Shown here: piece after piece, positions 14,153-14,462 of the stretch
Layout of the letters: the number at the start of each line of letters is the position of its first letter
Numbering within the stretch: position 1 is the stretch's first letter
Source: CAYVBE01 sp964448935
GTDB lineage: Bacteria > Planctomycetota > Brocadiia > SM23-32
DNA: 14,462 nucleotides
Reading direction: 5' to 3'
Assembly (NCBI GenBank): GCA_964448935.1
Contig: CAYVBE010000099.1
Span: 1-14,462, forward strand
Translations under genes and position numbers: made by a program
The notes under the pieces: generated by a model
What the model saw: the letters and a program-made list of their open reading frames with translations, nothing else
Database searches by the model: none
Told to the model about the DNA's origin: nothing

Positions 14153-14462
14153 ATGCCGAAAGTGTTCAAGGAAGCCGAAGTCACGCCCCGGGAGATGCTG
14201 GCCGGGGACAGCGTCGAGATAGCCTTCCGCCTGGTGGTCGGGCCGGAGGGGACCGCCGACGAATCGCGGATCGTCGTGGACTGCCCGGCCTACCTGGGCT
14301 ACGACCGACCCAGCCGCTGGGACCAGGAGACCGGCGGATACGTCTCCCTGTTCTGCTCCAACCCGGATGTGGACTACACCGAGCGCGTCTGGGACATGGA
14401 GGTGCGCGACTTCCCCACGCGCGAGAAGACCTCCTTCAAGGGCATGGCGGCCCGGATGATCG
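14153..14462 (+). CDS. Hypothetical protein, possibly N-terminus of a DUF3604-type protein (cut by window edge)
   Basis: Only about 103 residues are visible, beginning MPKVFKEAEVTPREMLAGDS at ATG 14153, with AAGGA (14141-14145) 7 nt upstream. There is no signal peptide or membrane segment. The visible part looks like a beta-rich domain: SVEIAFRLVVGP, IVVDCPAYLGYDRPSRWDQE, LFCSNPD, and VWDMEVRDFPTREKTSFKGMAARM. From memory, this pattern of PSR, SNPDV and RVWDMEI in front of a metal-dependent phosphoesterase-like domain occurs in DUF3604-containing proteins; that match is weak until the rest is seen. The 44-nt gap suggests co-transcription with the ABC exporter. Confidence 0.6.
   Translation, partial: MPKVFKEAEVTPREMLAGDSVEIAFRLVVGPEGTADESRIVVDCPAYLGYDRPSRWDQETGGYVSLFCSNPDVDYTERVWDMEVRDFPTREKTSFKGMAARMI

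Noticed and set aside
1..14462. Search for tRNA, rRNA, CRISPR arrays, insertion sequences and prophage or defence genes
   Set aside because: Nothing convincing was seen: no repeated spacers, no transposase, integrase, helicase or toxin-antitoxin motifs in any supported reading frame.

Overview
The window is GC-rich, gene-dense bacterial DNA with no rRNA, tRNA, CRISPR array or insertion sequence that I can see. A cytoplasmic sulfatase of N-sulfoglucosamine sulfohydrolase type, a secreted heparinase II/III-like protein and a possible DUF3604-type protein together suggest a polysaccharide-degrading lineage such as Planctomycetota or a relative (Lentisphaerota, Hydrogenedentota and Armatimonadota are also possible). 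This placement is inference from gene content only.

Left half, minus strand (6241 down to 1): a likely operon of a stand-alone GMP synthase ATP-pyrophosphatase subunit, carA, carB and a PfkB-type sugar kinase cut by the left edge. Its order is guaA-like, carA, carB, kinase, with gaps of 62, 40 and 16 nt. CarB looks complete and canonical. CarA keeps its N-terminal domain, but its glutamine amidotransferase domain has lost all three catalytic triad positions: Gly242, Leu329 and Ala331 stand where Cys, His and Glu are expected. The neighbouring GMP synthase has no glutaminase domain at all. Two adjacent ammonia-transferring ligases therefore lack a visible glutaminase. This is the most interesting point of the window. 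They may use free ammonia, or take ammonia from a glutaminase encoded elsewhere.

Next, still on the minus strand (7963 to 6369), come a DUF523-DUF1722 protein with a GTG start behind a perfect TATAAT -10 box, and a small six-helix membrane protein of unknown function. Divergent from them on the plus strand (8148 to 9993) are a flavin-reductase-like protein and a sulfatase, separated by one base and probably translationally coupled.

On the right, a minus-strand gene for a secreted heparinase II/III-like protein (12033 to 10048) converges on the sulfatase gene and diverges from a plus-strand MsbA-like ABC exporter gene (12357 to 14108). The shared 323-nt intergenic region carries two convincing back-to-back sigma70-type promoters. 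The exporter is followed at 14153 by the start of a gene, cut by the right edge, that may encode a DUF3604-type protein.

The left block makes carbamoyl phosphate and GMP, both needing ammonia and ATP. The right block looks like uptake or degradation of sulfated or acidic glycans plus an export function. I see no direct regulatory link between the blocks.
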